Assembly (NCBI RefSeq): GCF_000427625.1 | Contig: NZ_KE386569.1 | Coordinates: 2,167,754-2,231,753, forward strand | DNA: 64,000 bases | Reading direction: 5' to 3' | Source of the DNA: Methylobacter luteus IMV-B-3098 | Lineage (GTDB): Bacteria; Pseudomonadota; Gammaproteobacteria; Methylococcales; Methylomonadaceae | Notes under the pieces: model-generated | Seen by the model: only the letters and a program-made list of their open reading frames with translations | Told to the model about the DNA's origin: nothing | Database searches by the model: none | Translations under genes and position numbers: made by a program | Part shown: in pieces, positions 55,853 through 64,000 of the stretch | Position numbering within the stretch: the stretch's first letter is position 1 | Layout: the number at the start of each line of letters is the position of its first letter

Positions 55853-56878
55853 ATGCGCCTCTCCCTTTCTCCGAGAATAATCCTCACCGTTCTAATACTC
55901 GCGTCGGCGATAGCGCTCGGCATCATGTACTGGCTCAAGGAGATTCGCCCCTTCGAGACGACCGACAACACCTACCTCAAGTCGCATCTGAGCCTGGTCA
56001 GCCCCAAGGAGACAGGCTACGTCAAGGAGGTACTGTTCGAGGACAATCAGAAAGTGATGCCGGGCGATCTGCTCGTCGTCATCGACGATCATGATTTCCG
56101 AGCCAGGGCCGCCCAGGCGGAAGCGCAAGTCCTGATAGAAATGGCGCACATCCATACGCTGGAAACCGACAAACGCACGCAGAGCGCCAAAATCCGTCAG
56201 CAGGAAGCCAACATCGCCGCCGCGGAAGCCGATCTGGAACGCGCCGCGAAAGATACGAAACGTTTCGCCAACCTGGCCGCGGAAGGAGCGGTTTCGGCCC
56301 AGACCCGCGACGCCGCCGACTCCGCCCTCAAGCAGGCGGCGGCTCAACGGGAGAAAACCCTCTCGGCACGGCAGGAAGCGGAGAGCGAACTGGCCTCCCT
56401 GGAGGCACGGATCGACGAGACACGGGCCAAACTGAAGGCGGCCCAGTCCGCCCTGGAACTGGCCCGCATCGACCTGGAGAACACGCGCATTATGGCCCCC
56501 ATCGCCGGCATCATCGGTAATCGCAGCGTGCAGGTGGGGCAACTGGTCAAGCCCGGCAGCGTGCTGGCGTACCTGATTCCGACCGACGGCCTGTTCGTGG
56601 AGGCGAACTTCAAAGAAACTCAGATCGGACGCATGCAGCCGGGACAGCCGGTAGACATCCTGGTCGATGCTTATCCCGACATCCGGTTCGAAGGAACGGT
56701 GGACAGCTTCTCGCCCGCTTCCGGCTCCGAATTCAGCCTGCTGCCGCCGGAAAACGCGACCGGCAATTTCACCAAGATCGTGCGGCGCGTGCCGGTAAAG
56801 ATCCGGTTCAGGCCCGGCACTGACCTGAATCGTCTGAAGCCGGGCCTGTCCACGGTGGTCAAGGTCAGGGTCGGGTAG
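55853..56878 (+). CDS. HlyD/EmrA-type membrane fusion protein
   Basis: A 341-residue periplasmic adaptor. One N-terminal membrane helix (IILTVLILASAIALGIMYWL), a lipoyl half-motif (LKSHLSLVSPKETGYVKEVL), a long alpha-helical hairpin rich in Ala/Glu/Gln (residues about 90-195), the second lipoyl half (IMAPIAGIIGNRSVQVGQLV) and a beta-barrel domain (FVEANFKETQIGRMQPGQPV). It bridges the MFS pump to an outer-membrane channel, presumably the NodT protein at 43997. ATG at 55853 is preferred over TTG at 55832. The next gene starts 6 bp later. Confidence 0.92.
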   Translation: MRLSLSPRIILTVLILASAIALGIMYWLKEIRPFETTDNTYLKSHLSLVSPKETGYVKEVLFEDNQKVMPGDLLVVIDDHDFRARAAQAEAQVLIEMAHIHTLETDKRTQSAKIRQQEANIAAAEADLERAAKDTKRFANLAAEGAVSAQTRDAADSALKQAAAQREKTLSARQEAESELASLEARIDETRAKLKAAQSALELARIDLENTRIMAPIAGIIGNRSVQVGQLVKPGSVLAYLIPTDGLFVEANFKETQIGRMQPGQPVDILVDAYPDIRFEGTVDSFSPASGSEFSLLPPENATGNFTKIVRRVPVKIRFRPGTDLNRLKPGLSTVVKVRVG

Positions 56879-56884
56879 GCCGGC

Positions 56885-58516
56885 ATGGCAGCGGTAGTCA
56901 AGCCCGACCCGTCCCGGTCGCCGGCCCCCAACGAAAAGCCGCCCGAGATCGCGGCCTCGAATGATCCTGCCGAGAAGACCGTCAGCCTCCAGCAATGGAT
57001 CGGTTTTTTCGCCATGGTCTTAGGGATGTTCCTGGCGGTGCTGGATATCCAGATCGTCGCCAGTTCCCTGGAACAGATTCAGGCCGCGCTATCGGCGACC
57101 CAGGACGAGATTACCTGGGTGCAGACCGCCTATCTGATAGCGGAAGTGGCGATCATTCCCTTGTCCGGCTGGCTCGGGCGGGCGCTGTCCATGCGCTACC
57201 TGTTCGCCCTGTCCTGCGGCGGCTTCACCGTGATGAGCCTGTTGTGCGCGCTCGCCTGGGATCTGCCGTCCATGGTGACGTTCCGCGCCTTCCAGGGATT
57301 TTTCGGAGGGGCGATGATCCCGTCGGTGTTCGCGGTGACCTACACGCTGTTCCCGCGCCATCTTCAGCCCACGATGACGATCGTCGTCGCCATGGTGGTG
57401 ACGGTCGCGCCCACGGCGGGCCCGGTGCTGGGCGGCTATCTCACCGAAACGGCATCCTGGAACACGATGTTCCTGATCAACCTGGTGCCGGGAATACTGG
57501 TAACCGTGGCCACCGGACTGTTTCTGAGGCTGGACGAGCCGGACTGGGCGTTGCTTAAGCGGATTGACTTCCGCGGCATCCTGTATATCGTCGTATTCCT
57601 TGGAAGCACGGAATTCGTGCTGGAAGAAGGCGTGCGCGAAGAATGGTTCGAAAGCCGCGAGATCGTGTTCTTCACTCTGATCGCGGCGACTTCCGGCATC
57701 GCCATGTTCTATCGGGAACTGACAATCGAACACCCGATCGTGGACCTGTGGGCGTTCCGCAACCGCAATTTCGCCATCGGCTGCCTGTTCAGCTTCATTC
57801 TCGGCATCGGGCTTTACTCCATCATCTTCCTGATGCCGACCTATCTGGCCACCGTCAAAGGCCTGAACAGCTTGCAGATCGGCCAGTACATCATGGTCAC
57901 CGGACTGTTTCAGTTCGCATCCGCCTTCATCGTCGGGCGGGTCGTCAAAAAGCTGGGTCCGCGCCTGACGTTGGCGGTAGGGCTGTTCGGCTTCGGCCTC
58001 GGGACCTTGATGAACGGCAATCTGACCCATGAGGCCGGTTACTGGGAATTTTTCTGGCCGCAGGCGCTCCGGGGCTTCTGCCTGATGTTCTGCTTCCTGC
58101 CCATCAATTACCTGACCTTCGGCACGCTACCGCCTGAAGAAGTGAAAAACGCCAGCGGGCTGTACAATCTCATGCGAAATCTGGGCGGAGCCATAGGCCT
58201 GGCAATCGCCGATACGCTTATGATTCGGCTGAACAAGGAACATTACGCTCTATTGCGCGAGGCGGTGAAGCCCGGTTCGACAGCGACGCAAGCCCTGTTG
58301 AGCGGCTTACAGGAACGGTTCAGCACTGCGTCATTGCAGGACAACGATCTGGCCGCGCTGAAGCAGGTTTACGGTCTGGTGAGGCGCGAAGCGGAAGTGC
58401 TCACCGTCAATACCCTGTTCCATCACCTGGCCCTGGTTTTCTTCCTGGCATTATTGCTGATACCGTTGGTCAGAATAGCGCCGGCGGCGGGTGGCGCCGC
58501 GGCTGGCCGGCGTTGA
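56885..58516 (+). CDS. EmrB/QacA-type MFS exporter (DHA2 family)
   Basis: A 543-residue, 14-helix drug:H+ antiporter. The start is a Pro-rich cytoplasmic tail, then WIGFFAMVLGMFLAVLDIQI (motif D1), TWVQTAYLIAEVAIIPLSGW, FRAFQGFFGGAMIPSVFAVT and the antiporter motif C region APTAGPVLGGYLTETASW. Co-transcribed with the HlyD gene. Placed head-to-head with the biosynthetic operon, it likely exports the lipopeptide or protects against it. Confidence 0.93.
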   Translation: MAAVVKPDPSRSPAPNEKPPEIAASNDPAEKTVSLQQWIGFFAMVLGMFLAVLDIQIVASSLEQIQAALSATQDEITWVQTAYLIAEVAIIPLSGWLGRALSMRYLFALSCGGFTVMSLLCALAWDLPSMVTFRAFQGFFGGAMIPSVFAVTYTLFPRHLQPTMTIVVAMVVTVAPTAGPVLGGYLTETASWNTMFLINLVPGILVTVATGLFLRLDEPDWALLKRIDFRGILYIVVFLGSTEFVLEEGVREEWFESREIVFFTLIAATSGIAMFYRELTIEHPIVDLWAFRNRNFAIGCLFSFILGIGLYSIIFLMPTYLATVKGLNSLQIGQYIMVTGLFQFASAFIVGRVVKKLGPRLTLAVGLFGFGLGTLMNGNLTHEAGYWEFFWPQALRGFCLMFCFLPINYLTFGTLPPEEVKNASGLYNLMRNLGGAIGLAIADTLMIRLNKEHYALLREAVKPGSTATQALLSGLQERFSTASLQDNDLAALKQVYGLVRREAEVLTVNTLFHHLALVFFLALLLIPLVRIAPAAGGAAAGRR

Positions 58517-58613
58517 CCCATCATCAGTGAAACACGGAGGCCCAACGCCGCTCTTTTGAAATCAGAACGGCAAGATCAAAAAACACTTAACACTAATTTT
58601 CTTTATGCCAATA

Positions 58614-58641
58614 AAAAAGCCACTTAAAACAGTGGCTTTTT
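58614..58641. terminator. Bidirectional terminator
   Basis: AAAAAGCCACT-taaaac-AGTGGCTTTTT forms an 11-bp stem with A and T tracts on both sides. It serves the exporter unit on the plus strand and ssb on the minus strand. Confidence 0.8.
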
Positions 58642-58649
58642 ATATTCTT

Positions 58650-58912
58650 TACTGAATTACGCACGGGCAGCTTTTTATGCCGTTTGCCGCTCCCGGGCAC
58701 GACAGCGCTTGAGCCTACTTTACCGAAAGCGGCCAAATGCTCGCGTAGGTGCGAATTCACTTGTGCCCTCTGGGTATTCGCACTTAACAAGAGCCATACC
58801 GATTTCTGGAAAGCTTGGCGAGCGGTCTCGGGTCGAATACCCAGGGGGCACAAGTGAATTCGACCCTACAGGCGCTTGACGTATGGGCAAATTGTCTGCG
58901 TAACATCAGTTA
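58650..58912. mobile_element. MITE-like repeat, copy 2
   Basis: It has the same order as the copy at 55335: TACTGAATTACGCACGGGCA at the left, a REP-like pair (58745-58786 and 58829-58869), then GGCAAATTGTCTGCGTAACA and TCAGTTA at the right. Both palindromes here carry the longer ACCC...GGGCACAAGTG insert. The two copies bracket the HlyD-MFS genes. Confidence 0.7.
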
Positions 58913-58930
58913 CTAAAGTAAAATTCTCAA

Positions 58931-59371
58931 TTAAAACGGGATATCGTCATCATACGGCGCATCAAAATTATCGTAGCCTGCATCCTGTTGCGCGGATGAC
59001 GATTGGTTTGGTTTAGCCCCTCGCTGGGATTGCGGCTCGCTTTGTCTGCCTTCGGCGTTACGGCCGCCGACCAGATCCAGGATGTTGGCGTTCAGTTCCA
59101 GACTGGTTTTGGTGGAACCGTCATTGGCCTGATATTCCCTCAGCGTCAGTTCGCCGGAGACGAACACCTGCTGGCCTTTTTTCAGGTAATTCTGCAGCTG
59201 GCCTTCGGCGCGCTTGCCCCATAAGGCCACTCGCACCCATAACGTTTGCTGCTTGTCGCCGAAGCCGATATTGTTAGCGACCGTGACATTCAACACGGCC
59301 TGGCCCGATGGCAAATACCTGACTTCCGCGTCACGACCTACAGTCCCGTGAAATGAAAAAACATTTGACAT
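58931..59371 (-). CDS. ssb: Single-stranded DNA-binding protein
   Basis: A 146-residue OB-fold protein. MSNVFSFHGTVGRDAEVRYL is followed by LWVRVALWGKRAEG and GQQVFVSGELTLREYQ. A Gln/Ser/Asn-rich linker leads to the acidic tip DAPYDDDIPF that docks SSB partners. At 146 residues it is a little shorter than E. coli SSB, and its N-terminus differs from the commonest housekeeping form. It might therefore be a second SSB travelling with the neighbouring topB. GAGGAT precedes the ATG. Confidence 0.93.
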   Translation of the reverse strand: MSNVFSFHGTVGRDAEVRYLPSGQAVLNVTVANNIGFGDKQQTLWVRVALWGKRAEGQLQNYLKKGQQVFVSGELTLREYQANDGSTKTSLELNANILDLVGGRNAEGRQSEPQSQRGAKPNQSSSAQQDAGYDNFDAPYDDDIPF

Positions 59372-59394
59372 GTTTATCCTCTTATTTTCTCTAG

Positions 59395-60219
59395 TTAAAA
59401 AATCATAGACAATGTAGCGTTATCTTTTTCAAGTCTATTTTTTGCGTATCTATTTTTAGCAGCGGCTGACATTTTTGCTTTTGATTCTTCCGATATTATC
59501 TTTCCCTTATTACCCTCTGAAATTTTTCGCTTTGTTTCTTCTGAGTGTTGGTAATCAATGCGCTTGCCTATACGAGATAGTGCTATTTTTTGTTTTGTAT
59601 TCTCTGAATGTGATTTCCCTGTCATGCCAGTAACTTTATCAGCACGGCTTTTAGTAAGATTGTACTTTTGCTCTTCTGTTAGCTTCCTGCCTGTTAAAGA
59701 GGCTGATATTTTTGCTTTTGTGTCTTCTGAAATAATTTTTCCTTTTTGTTTTCCTATAAGAGAAGCTGATATTTTCTTTTTTGTTGCTTCAGATGCTTTT
59801 TTACCTAAGTTTGCATTCCTTAACTTCTGCTTTGTTTCTTCTGAAATAGGCCTTCCGATTCTTCCTTTCGTTGTTTTAGATATTTTCGCTTTAGTTTCTT
59901 CTGAAACAATAAAAGACCTGCCAAGCGTACCTTCTCCACCAGCGGTCAAATTGTATCCATTAGGTCCAAACGTATCATGTTCACGGATAGCCTCTATCTC
60001 AAGTCTTGGCAAATCGTCTGGATGAGCTATTGCAAGAACCTGCACTTCAAAAGAGTCCTCTCCATATTTCCTTATGGCGTTATAAATAGCTAACTTTCTG
60101 CCACTCCTTGAGGCACGGATATGTATTTTTATACGATGTTCAATGGAGTACTTAGTTATACCTATGTAAGACTTTCCGTTAGGAAATGTTAGCTTATAAA
60201 GTATTCCTGTTTCTTCCAT
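59395..60219 (-). CDS. GIY-YIG nuclease with NUMOD3 repeats (homing-type)
   Basis: A 274-residue free-standing nuclease. The GIY-YIG domain (residues 1-90) shows GILYKLTFPNGKSYIGITKY, the Arg in HIRASRSGR and the metal Glu in LEIEAIREHD. After it come at least six NUMOD3-type DNA-binding units of the form SEETKxKISxxxxGR. This is the architecture of phage T4 Seg and intron-encoded homing enzymes. It is distinctly AT-rich beside GC-rich ssb and topB, with an AGGTGA ribosome site. It lies 23 bp from ssb without breaking it. Confidence 0.9.
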   Translation of the reverse strand: MEETGILYKLTFPNGKSYIGITKYSIEHRIKIHIRASRSGRKLAIYNAIRKYGEDSFEVQVLAIAHPDDLPRLEIEAIREHDTFGPNGYNLTAGGEGTLGRSFIVSEETKAKISKTTKGRIGRPISEETKQKLRNANLGKKASEATKKKISASLIGKQKGKIISEDTKAKISASLTGRKLTEEQKYNLTKSRADKVTGMTGKSHSENTKQKIALSRIGKRIDYQHSEETKRKISEGNKGKIISEESKAKMSAAAKNRYAKNRLEKDNATLSMIF

Positions 60220-60328
60220 GATACATCACCTATAAAATCCGCTTAGACTGTGCCAGTAAAGCTGAATACGTTGCTCATCTTTATCTCTCGTGATTGATCA
60301 AGCAGCTATTATACCTTATATCGAGACC

Positions 60329-62650
60329 TCAAGCCGGTTTGCTGAAGTCCATCTGAACCTTGCCGTCGACGAATTTCAGATTGGCGTCGAAAGCGCTGCC
60401 TTTAGCCGATTTAAAGCCTTTCATTACGCCTGTCTGGCCGGTATTGAGCATTTTTTTCGCCATCGCGGCCGTGATTTTCTTGTGCGCGATGGTTTTCCAG
60501 ATCACGGCCTTGCAGCCGTTGCGCCATTCACTGCAACTGTAGGCCTTGGCCGTTTCGATGATCTGGCCGTTGCACAGCGGACAGGCGGCAATGGCTTCTT
60601 TTATGGCTGGCATCGGCTGACCCATGGCTTTGATATAGCCCGTCTCGCCCTGCCCGTTCAGGGTCAGTTGGGCATTGAACGCGTCATCGTCGATATGGAC
60701 GGCATGAGCATTCAGGGTCCGGCCATGCTGTAGCAACTGGCTAGCCAGCTCGTGCGTGATTGGCACGCCGTACACTTCCTTCCACAGCACGAACTGGCAA
60801 CCTTCTTTCCAGCCGCTGCAGCCGTAGCCTTTCCGGCCTTCAATCACCGGCTTGCGGCACAATGGGCATTCGCCCAGCCTGCCCGCATCGTAAAGCGGCT
60901 TGGTCGATTCATCCTTGATTTTTTGCGTGAACTGGATGATCTCGGCCATGAACTGTTCCGGATCATAGGCGTTCTGTTCAATTTTCTTGAGTTTGGACTC
61001 CCATTCGCCGGTCATAGCCGCCGACTTCAGCCGGTCATCGGCGATGATAGCGATCAGATGGCGGCCCGCTTCGGTGCTGCACAGGTTTTTCTTCTGACGC
61101 TCGATGTAGTTGCGCCTGATCAGCGTTTCAATGATCGCGGCCCGTGTCGCCGGGGTTCCGAGGCCTTTTTCCTTGAGCGCTTCCTTGAGCGTTTCGTCGT
61201 CGCAGGTTTTGCCGGCCGATTCCATCATGCTCAATAAGGTCGCTTCCGTGTACGGCTTGGGCGGCGTAGTCTTGCCCTGGCTGACCGAGGGCTGATGCGG
61301 CCCTGTCTCGCCCTGTCTGAATTCAGGCAGGATTTTTTGCTCCTTGTCCTTTTTCTCGTCGTTTTTGTACAGCGCCTGCCAACCCGGTGACACGATGACC
61401 GTGCCGGTGGTTTTGAATTTCACCTGATTGGTTTCGCCCTGAACCGTCGTGACCTGCTTGATGCAGGGCGGATAAAAGGCCGCGATAAAGCGTATGGCGA
61501 TGGCCTGGTAGAGTTTTTCCTCGTCGTAGGACAGGCTGCCGGGCAGCGTCGTGGTCGGGATGATGGCGTGGTGATCGGTGACCTTGGCATTATTGAAATA
61601 GCGCGCGCTCAAAGCGAGTTTGTCCAGGTCGAGCGGCGCTATCTGGGGCCCGAACGGTCCACGCAGTTTTTCCAGTAGCGGCTTCATGCCGGCTTTCATG
61701 TCATTAGTTAAATAACGGCTGTCCGTGCGCGGATAGGTGATATGTTTCCTCTCGTACAATTGCTGCGCGCAGGTCAGGGTGCGATCGGCTGTGAAGCCAT
61801 GGCGGATGCTCATGTCTTTTTGCAGATCGGTCAGATCGTACAGCAAGGGCGGGTTGACCGTTTCCTTTTTGCCTTTGACGGCCGTGATCTGAAACGGGTG
61901 CCCGTCAACCCGGCTCAGTAGTGCCTCGGCATCGGCCTGTCGATCGAAGCGCCCGCCGGCGTACTGAAAAGCCGTGTCACGGTATAGGGTCTGCAATTCC
62001 CAAAAGTCCTTGGGGATAAAGTGGGCGATTTCCATATCACGCTGCGCAATCAGCGCCAGCACGGGCGTCTGCACACGGCCTATGGTCCATAGCGTGCCGT
62101 GCTGGCCGAATTTCAGCGTGTAAAGCCGCGTGGCGTTTAGACCGACGATCCAGTCCGATTCGCTGCGGCATTTGGCGGCGCGGTAGAGATTGTCGTAAAG
62201 CCTGCCGTCCTGCAGTTGGGCGAAGCCTTTGCGTATCGCCTCGTCCGTCAATGAACTGATCCACAGGCGTTTGAACGGCTTGCTCAGGCATTGGCTCCAG
62301 GACAGGATGTAGCGGAAGATCAGCTCGCCTTCCCGTCCCGCGTCGGTCGCGCAGATGATTTCATCGGCTTCCTTGAACAAATGCCTGATCGTGTTGAGCT
62401 GTTTTTTAGCCGAAGCATCGCCGCGCGCTTTCAGGCCGAATTTTTCGGGGATGATGGGCAGCGCTTCCAAAGACCAGCGCTTCCATTCCTTGTGATAGTC
62501 GTCCGGCTCTTTCAGCTCGACCAGATGGCCGAAGGCCCAGGTGATCCGGTAGCCATTGCCCTCGAAATAGCCGTCGCGCTTGTTGCGGATGTTCAGGCAG
62601 CGGGCTATGTCGCGGGCGACGGACGGCTTTTCCGTTAAGATGACTTTCAT
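60329..62650 (-). CDS. topB: DNA topoisomerase III
   Basis: A 773-residue type IA topoisomerase. The TOPRIM domain has LTEKPSVARDIARCL and CATDAGREGELIFR (Asp/Glu metal site). The active-site tyrosine lies in ITYPRTDSRYL near residue 315. The C-terminus extends beyond E. coli TopB (653) and holds two zinc-finger-like modules, CPLCRKPV...GYGCSGWKEGC and CPLCNGQI...AYSCSEWRNGC. It decatenates DNA. The start is the ATG at 62650, not the in-frame ATG 33 bp earlier, because the family begins MKVILTEKPSVA. Confidence 0.95.
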   Translation of the reverse strand: MKVILTEKPSVARDIARCLNIRNKRDGYFEGNGYRITWAFGHLVELKEPDDYHKEWKRWSLEALPIIPEKFGLKARGDASAKKQLNTIRHLFKEADEIICATDAGREGELIFRYILSWSQCLSKPFKRLWISSLTDEAIRKGFAQLQDGRLYDNLYRAAKCRSESDWIVGLNATRLYTLKFGQHGTLWTIGRVQTPVLALIAQRDMEIAHFIPKDFWELQTLYRDTAFQYAGGRFDRQADAEALLSRVDGHPFQITAVKGKKETVNPPLLYDLTDLQKDMSIRHGFTADRTLTCAQQLYERKHITYPRTDSRYLTNDMKAGMKPLLEKLRGPFGPQIAPLDLDKLALSARYFNNAKVTDHHAIIPTTTLPGSLSYDEEKLYQAIAIRFIAAFYPPCIKQVTTVQGETNQVKFKTTGTVIVSPGWQALYKNDEKKDKEQKILPEFRQGETGPHQPSVSQGKTTPPKPYTEATLLSMMESAGKTCDDETLKEALKEKGLGTPATRAAIIETLIRRNYIERQKKNLCSTEAGRHLIAIIADDRLKSAAMTGEWESKLKKIEQNAYDPEQFMAEIIQFTQKIKDESTKPLYDAGRLGECPLCRKPVIEGRKGYGCSGWKEGCQFVLWKEVYGVPITHELASQLLQHGRTLNAHAVHIDDDAFNAQLTLNGQGETGYIKAMGQPMPAIKEAIAACPLCNGQIIETAKAYSCSEWRNGCKAVIWKTIAHKKITAAMAKKMLNTGQTGVMKGFKSAKGSAFDANLKFVDGKVQMDFSKPA

Positions 62651-62697
62651 AAAACAAAGGGGGCAAGACTGAATCCTGCCCATTGTACCAAATGCCC

Positions 62698-64000
62698 TTA
62701 TTTGATGACGCGATAACAGGGCGTATAGGCCTTGCCGGGCAGTTTCATGCGCTGTTGCGCGACAAACGACGCCAGCAGGGAATCCATCAGCGTCATGATA
62801 CCGGCGTCGCCGCGAATTTCGAAGTGGCCGTATTGCTCGACCGTACGAATGCCGTCGGCCTTGACGTTGCCGGCGACGATGCCCGAAAAGGCCCGGCGCA
62901 GGTTGGCGGCCAGCACATGCGTTTCCTGATTCTTGTGCAGGGCCAGATTGCGCATGTTTTCATGCGTGGGAATAAACGGCTGCTGGAAGACCGGATCGAC
63001 CTTCAATGACCAGTTGAAATAATAGGCATCGCCTTTTTCCTTGCGGAAATGGCGCACCTGCTTGATGCCCTCATGCATTTCGCGCGCGACCTGCACGGGA
63101 TTGTCGACGATAATCTGATAGCGCTGCTGCGCTTTCGGCCCCAGCGTGCCGCCGATAAAGCGGTCGATTTCATTGAAATAGTCGATGGCTGTGTCAGGCC
63201 CGGTAAAGATCAGCGGAAACGGCATGTCTTCATTATCGGGATGCAGCAGGACACCGAGAATATAGAGGATTTCCTCGGCCGTGCCGGCGCCGCCGGGGAA
63301 TACGACGATACCGTGACCGGTGCGCACGAAGGCTTCAAGACGCTTTTCGATATCCGGCATGATCACAAGATCGTTCACGATCGGATTCGGCGATTCGGCC
63401 GCGATGATGCCCGGCTCCGAGATGCCCAGATACTGGCCGCTCTTGATGCGCTGCTTGGAGTGGCCGACGGCGGCGCCCTTCATCGGCCCTTTCATCGCGC
63501 CCGGCCCGCAGCCGGTGCAGATGTCCAGGCCGCGCAGGCCCATTTCATGCCCAACCTGCTTGGAGTAATCGTATTCTATGCGGTCGATCGAGTGTCCGCC
63601 CCAGCACACGACCAGGTTCGGGTTGGTCATCGGGCGCAGGATGTTGGCGTTGCGCAGGATATGAAAAACGGCGTTGGTGATGCCGTCCGTAGTTTCCAGG
63701 TCGATTTTCGGATTGTCGTTAATCTCGTCGCTGATATAAACAATGTCGCGCAGCACGGCGAACAGGTGTTCATTGATGCCTTTGATTATCTTGCCGTCAA
63801 CAAAGGCATGCGCGGGCGCGCCTGTCACTTCCAGCTTGATGCCGCGCTCTTCCTGAACCACGTGAATATCGAACGACGCGTACCGTTCCAGCAGTTCCTT
63901 GCCGTCATCCATGGCGCTGCCGCAGTTCAGCACCGCCAGCGAACAGTTGCGGAATACCTGGTAGAGTCCGCCCTGGCTGGTATCCAGCAGTTTGCTGACT
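62698..64000 (-). CDS. ppnN: Pyrimidine/purine nucleotide 5'-monophosphate nucleosidase (5' end outside window)
   Basis: A LOG-family nucleosidase (formerly YgdH), which splits nucleoside monophosphates to ribose 5-phosphate and base. In E. coli it responds to (p)ppGpp. The catalytic core has CTGCGPGAMKGPMKGAAVGH and FPGGAGTAEEILYILG (PGGxGTxxE). The C-terminal domain DADYxFNWSL-type segment and AFSGIVAGNVKADGIR match E. coli PpnN. Upstream of an internal ATG at 63933 the frame continues with family residues (LYQVFRNCSLAVLNCGSA) to the window edge, so the true start is beyond 64000. Confidence 0.93.
   Translation of the reverse strand, partial: VSKLLDTSQGGLYQVFRNCSLAVLNCGSAMDDGKELLERYASFDIHVVQEERGIKLEVTGAPAHAFVDGKIIKGINEHLFAVLRDIVYISDEINDNPKIDLETTDGITNAVFHILRNANILRPMTNPNLVVCWGGHSIDRIEYDYSKQVGHEMGLRGLDICTGCGPGAMKGPMKGAAVGHSKQRIKSGQYLGISEPGIIAAESPNPIVNDLVIMPDIEKRLEAFVRTGHGIVVFPGGAGTAEEILYILGVLLHPDNEDMPFPLIFTGPDTAIDYFNEIDRFIGGTLGPKAQQRYQIIVDNPVQVAREMHEGIKQVRHFRKEKGDAYYFNWSLKVDPVFQQPFIPTHENMRNLALHKNQETHVLAANLRRAFSGIVAGNVKADGIRTVEQYGHFEIRGDAGIMTLMDSLLASFVAQQRMKLPGKAYTPCYRVIK

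Noticed and set aside
55609..55971. 120-codon minus-strand ORF at the exporter leader
   Set aside because: It overlaps the start of the HlyD gene, has no ribosome site and no recognisable family.

Overview
The window reads as a chromosomal segment of a gammaproteobacterium. The conserved translation block thrS-infC-rpmI-rplT-pheS-pheT-ihfA-merR-tRNA-Pro, uvrB, tag, chrA, ssb, topB and ppnN are all gammaproteobacterial in type. The mix of genes and the many palindromic interspersed repeats would fit a methanotroph-like Methylococcales genome. That placement is inference, because no methane-oxidation gene lies in the window.

Layout. 1-6.4 kb is a worn mobile-element zone: the 5' end of an IS1182-type transposase gene, IS5- and IS3-like remnants, an intact IS630-type element, an ABC exporter and an endonuclease/exonuclease/phosphatase-fold protein. 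6.5-16.3 kb is the housekeeping block on the minus strand, with tRNA-Pro(GGG), tRNA-Val(GAC) and an infC that appears to start at ATC. 16.4-28.4 kb holds metabolic and stress genes: an aminotransferase, chromate transporter, glyoxalase, K+ channel with a zinc ribbon, an archaeal-type nucleoside phosphorylase paired with a PRPP-synthetase-like gene, a macrodomain protein and a Ca2+/Na+ antiporter.

28.7-43.1 kb is a type IV pilus / type II secretion-like assembly locus on the plus strand. It has three prepilins, a PilM/PilN-type fusion, a PilO-like protein, an ATPase with a PilZ-like front domain, a PilC/GspF protein, a PilP/GspC-like protein, a secretin with an unusual C-terminal module, and an outer-membrane barrel. 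A sigma-54 promoter preceded by three 113-119 bp tandem repeats stands before the first prepilin. A REP-associated tyrosine transposase (RAYT), bracketed by palindromes, sits between the second and third prepilins.

44.0-58.5 kb is the most interesting part. A minus-strand operon encodes an acyl-CoA/ACP ligase, a TauD-type Fe(II)/2-oxoglutarate oxygenase, an FcoT/ScoD-type protein, a 1964-residue ACP-KS-ACP-C-A-PCP-TE megasynthase and a coupled outer-membrane efflux protein. A divergent HlyD + EmrB-type MFS pair lies next to it. Oxygenase, FcoT-like protein, ligase, ACP and NRPS are the five functions of actinobacterial isonitrile lipopeptide pathways (ScoA-E; Rv0097-Rv0101). The adenylation pocket reads like those for ornithine-type diamines, which fits such a product. 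A secreted isonitrile metal-binder (chalkophore-like) is therefore the leading hypothesis.

58.6-64 kb returns to DNA metabolism (ssb, a GIY-YIG/NUMOD3 homing-type nuclease, topB) and ends inside ppnN. Palindromic REP-like elements of three related cores recur in the intergenic gaps from 25.5 kb to 58.9 kb.
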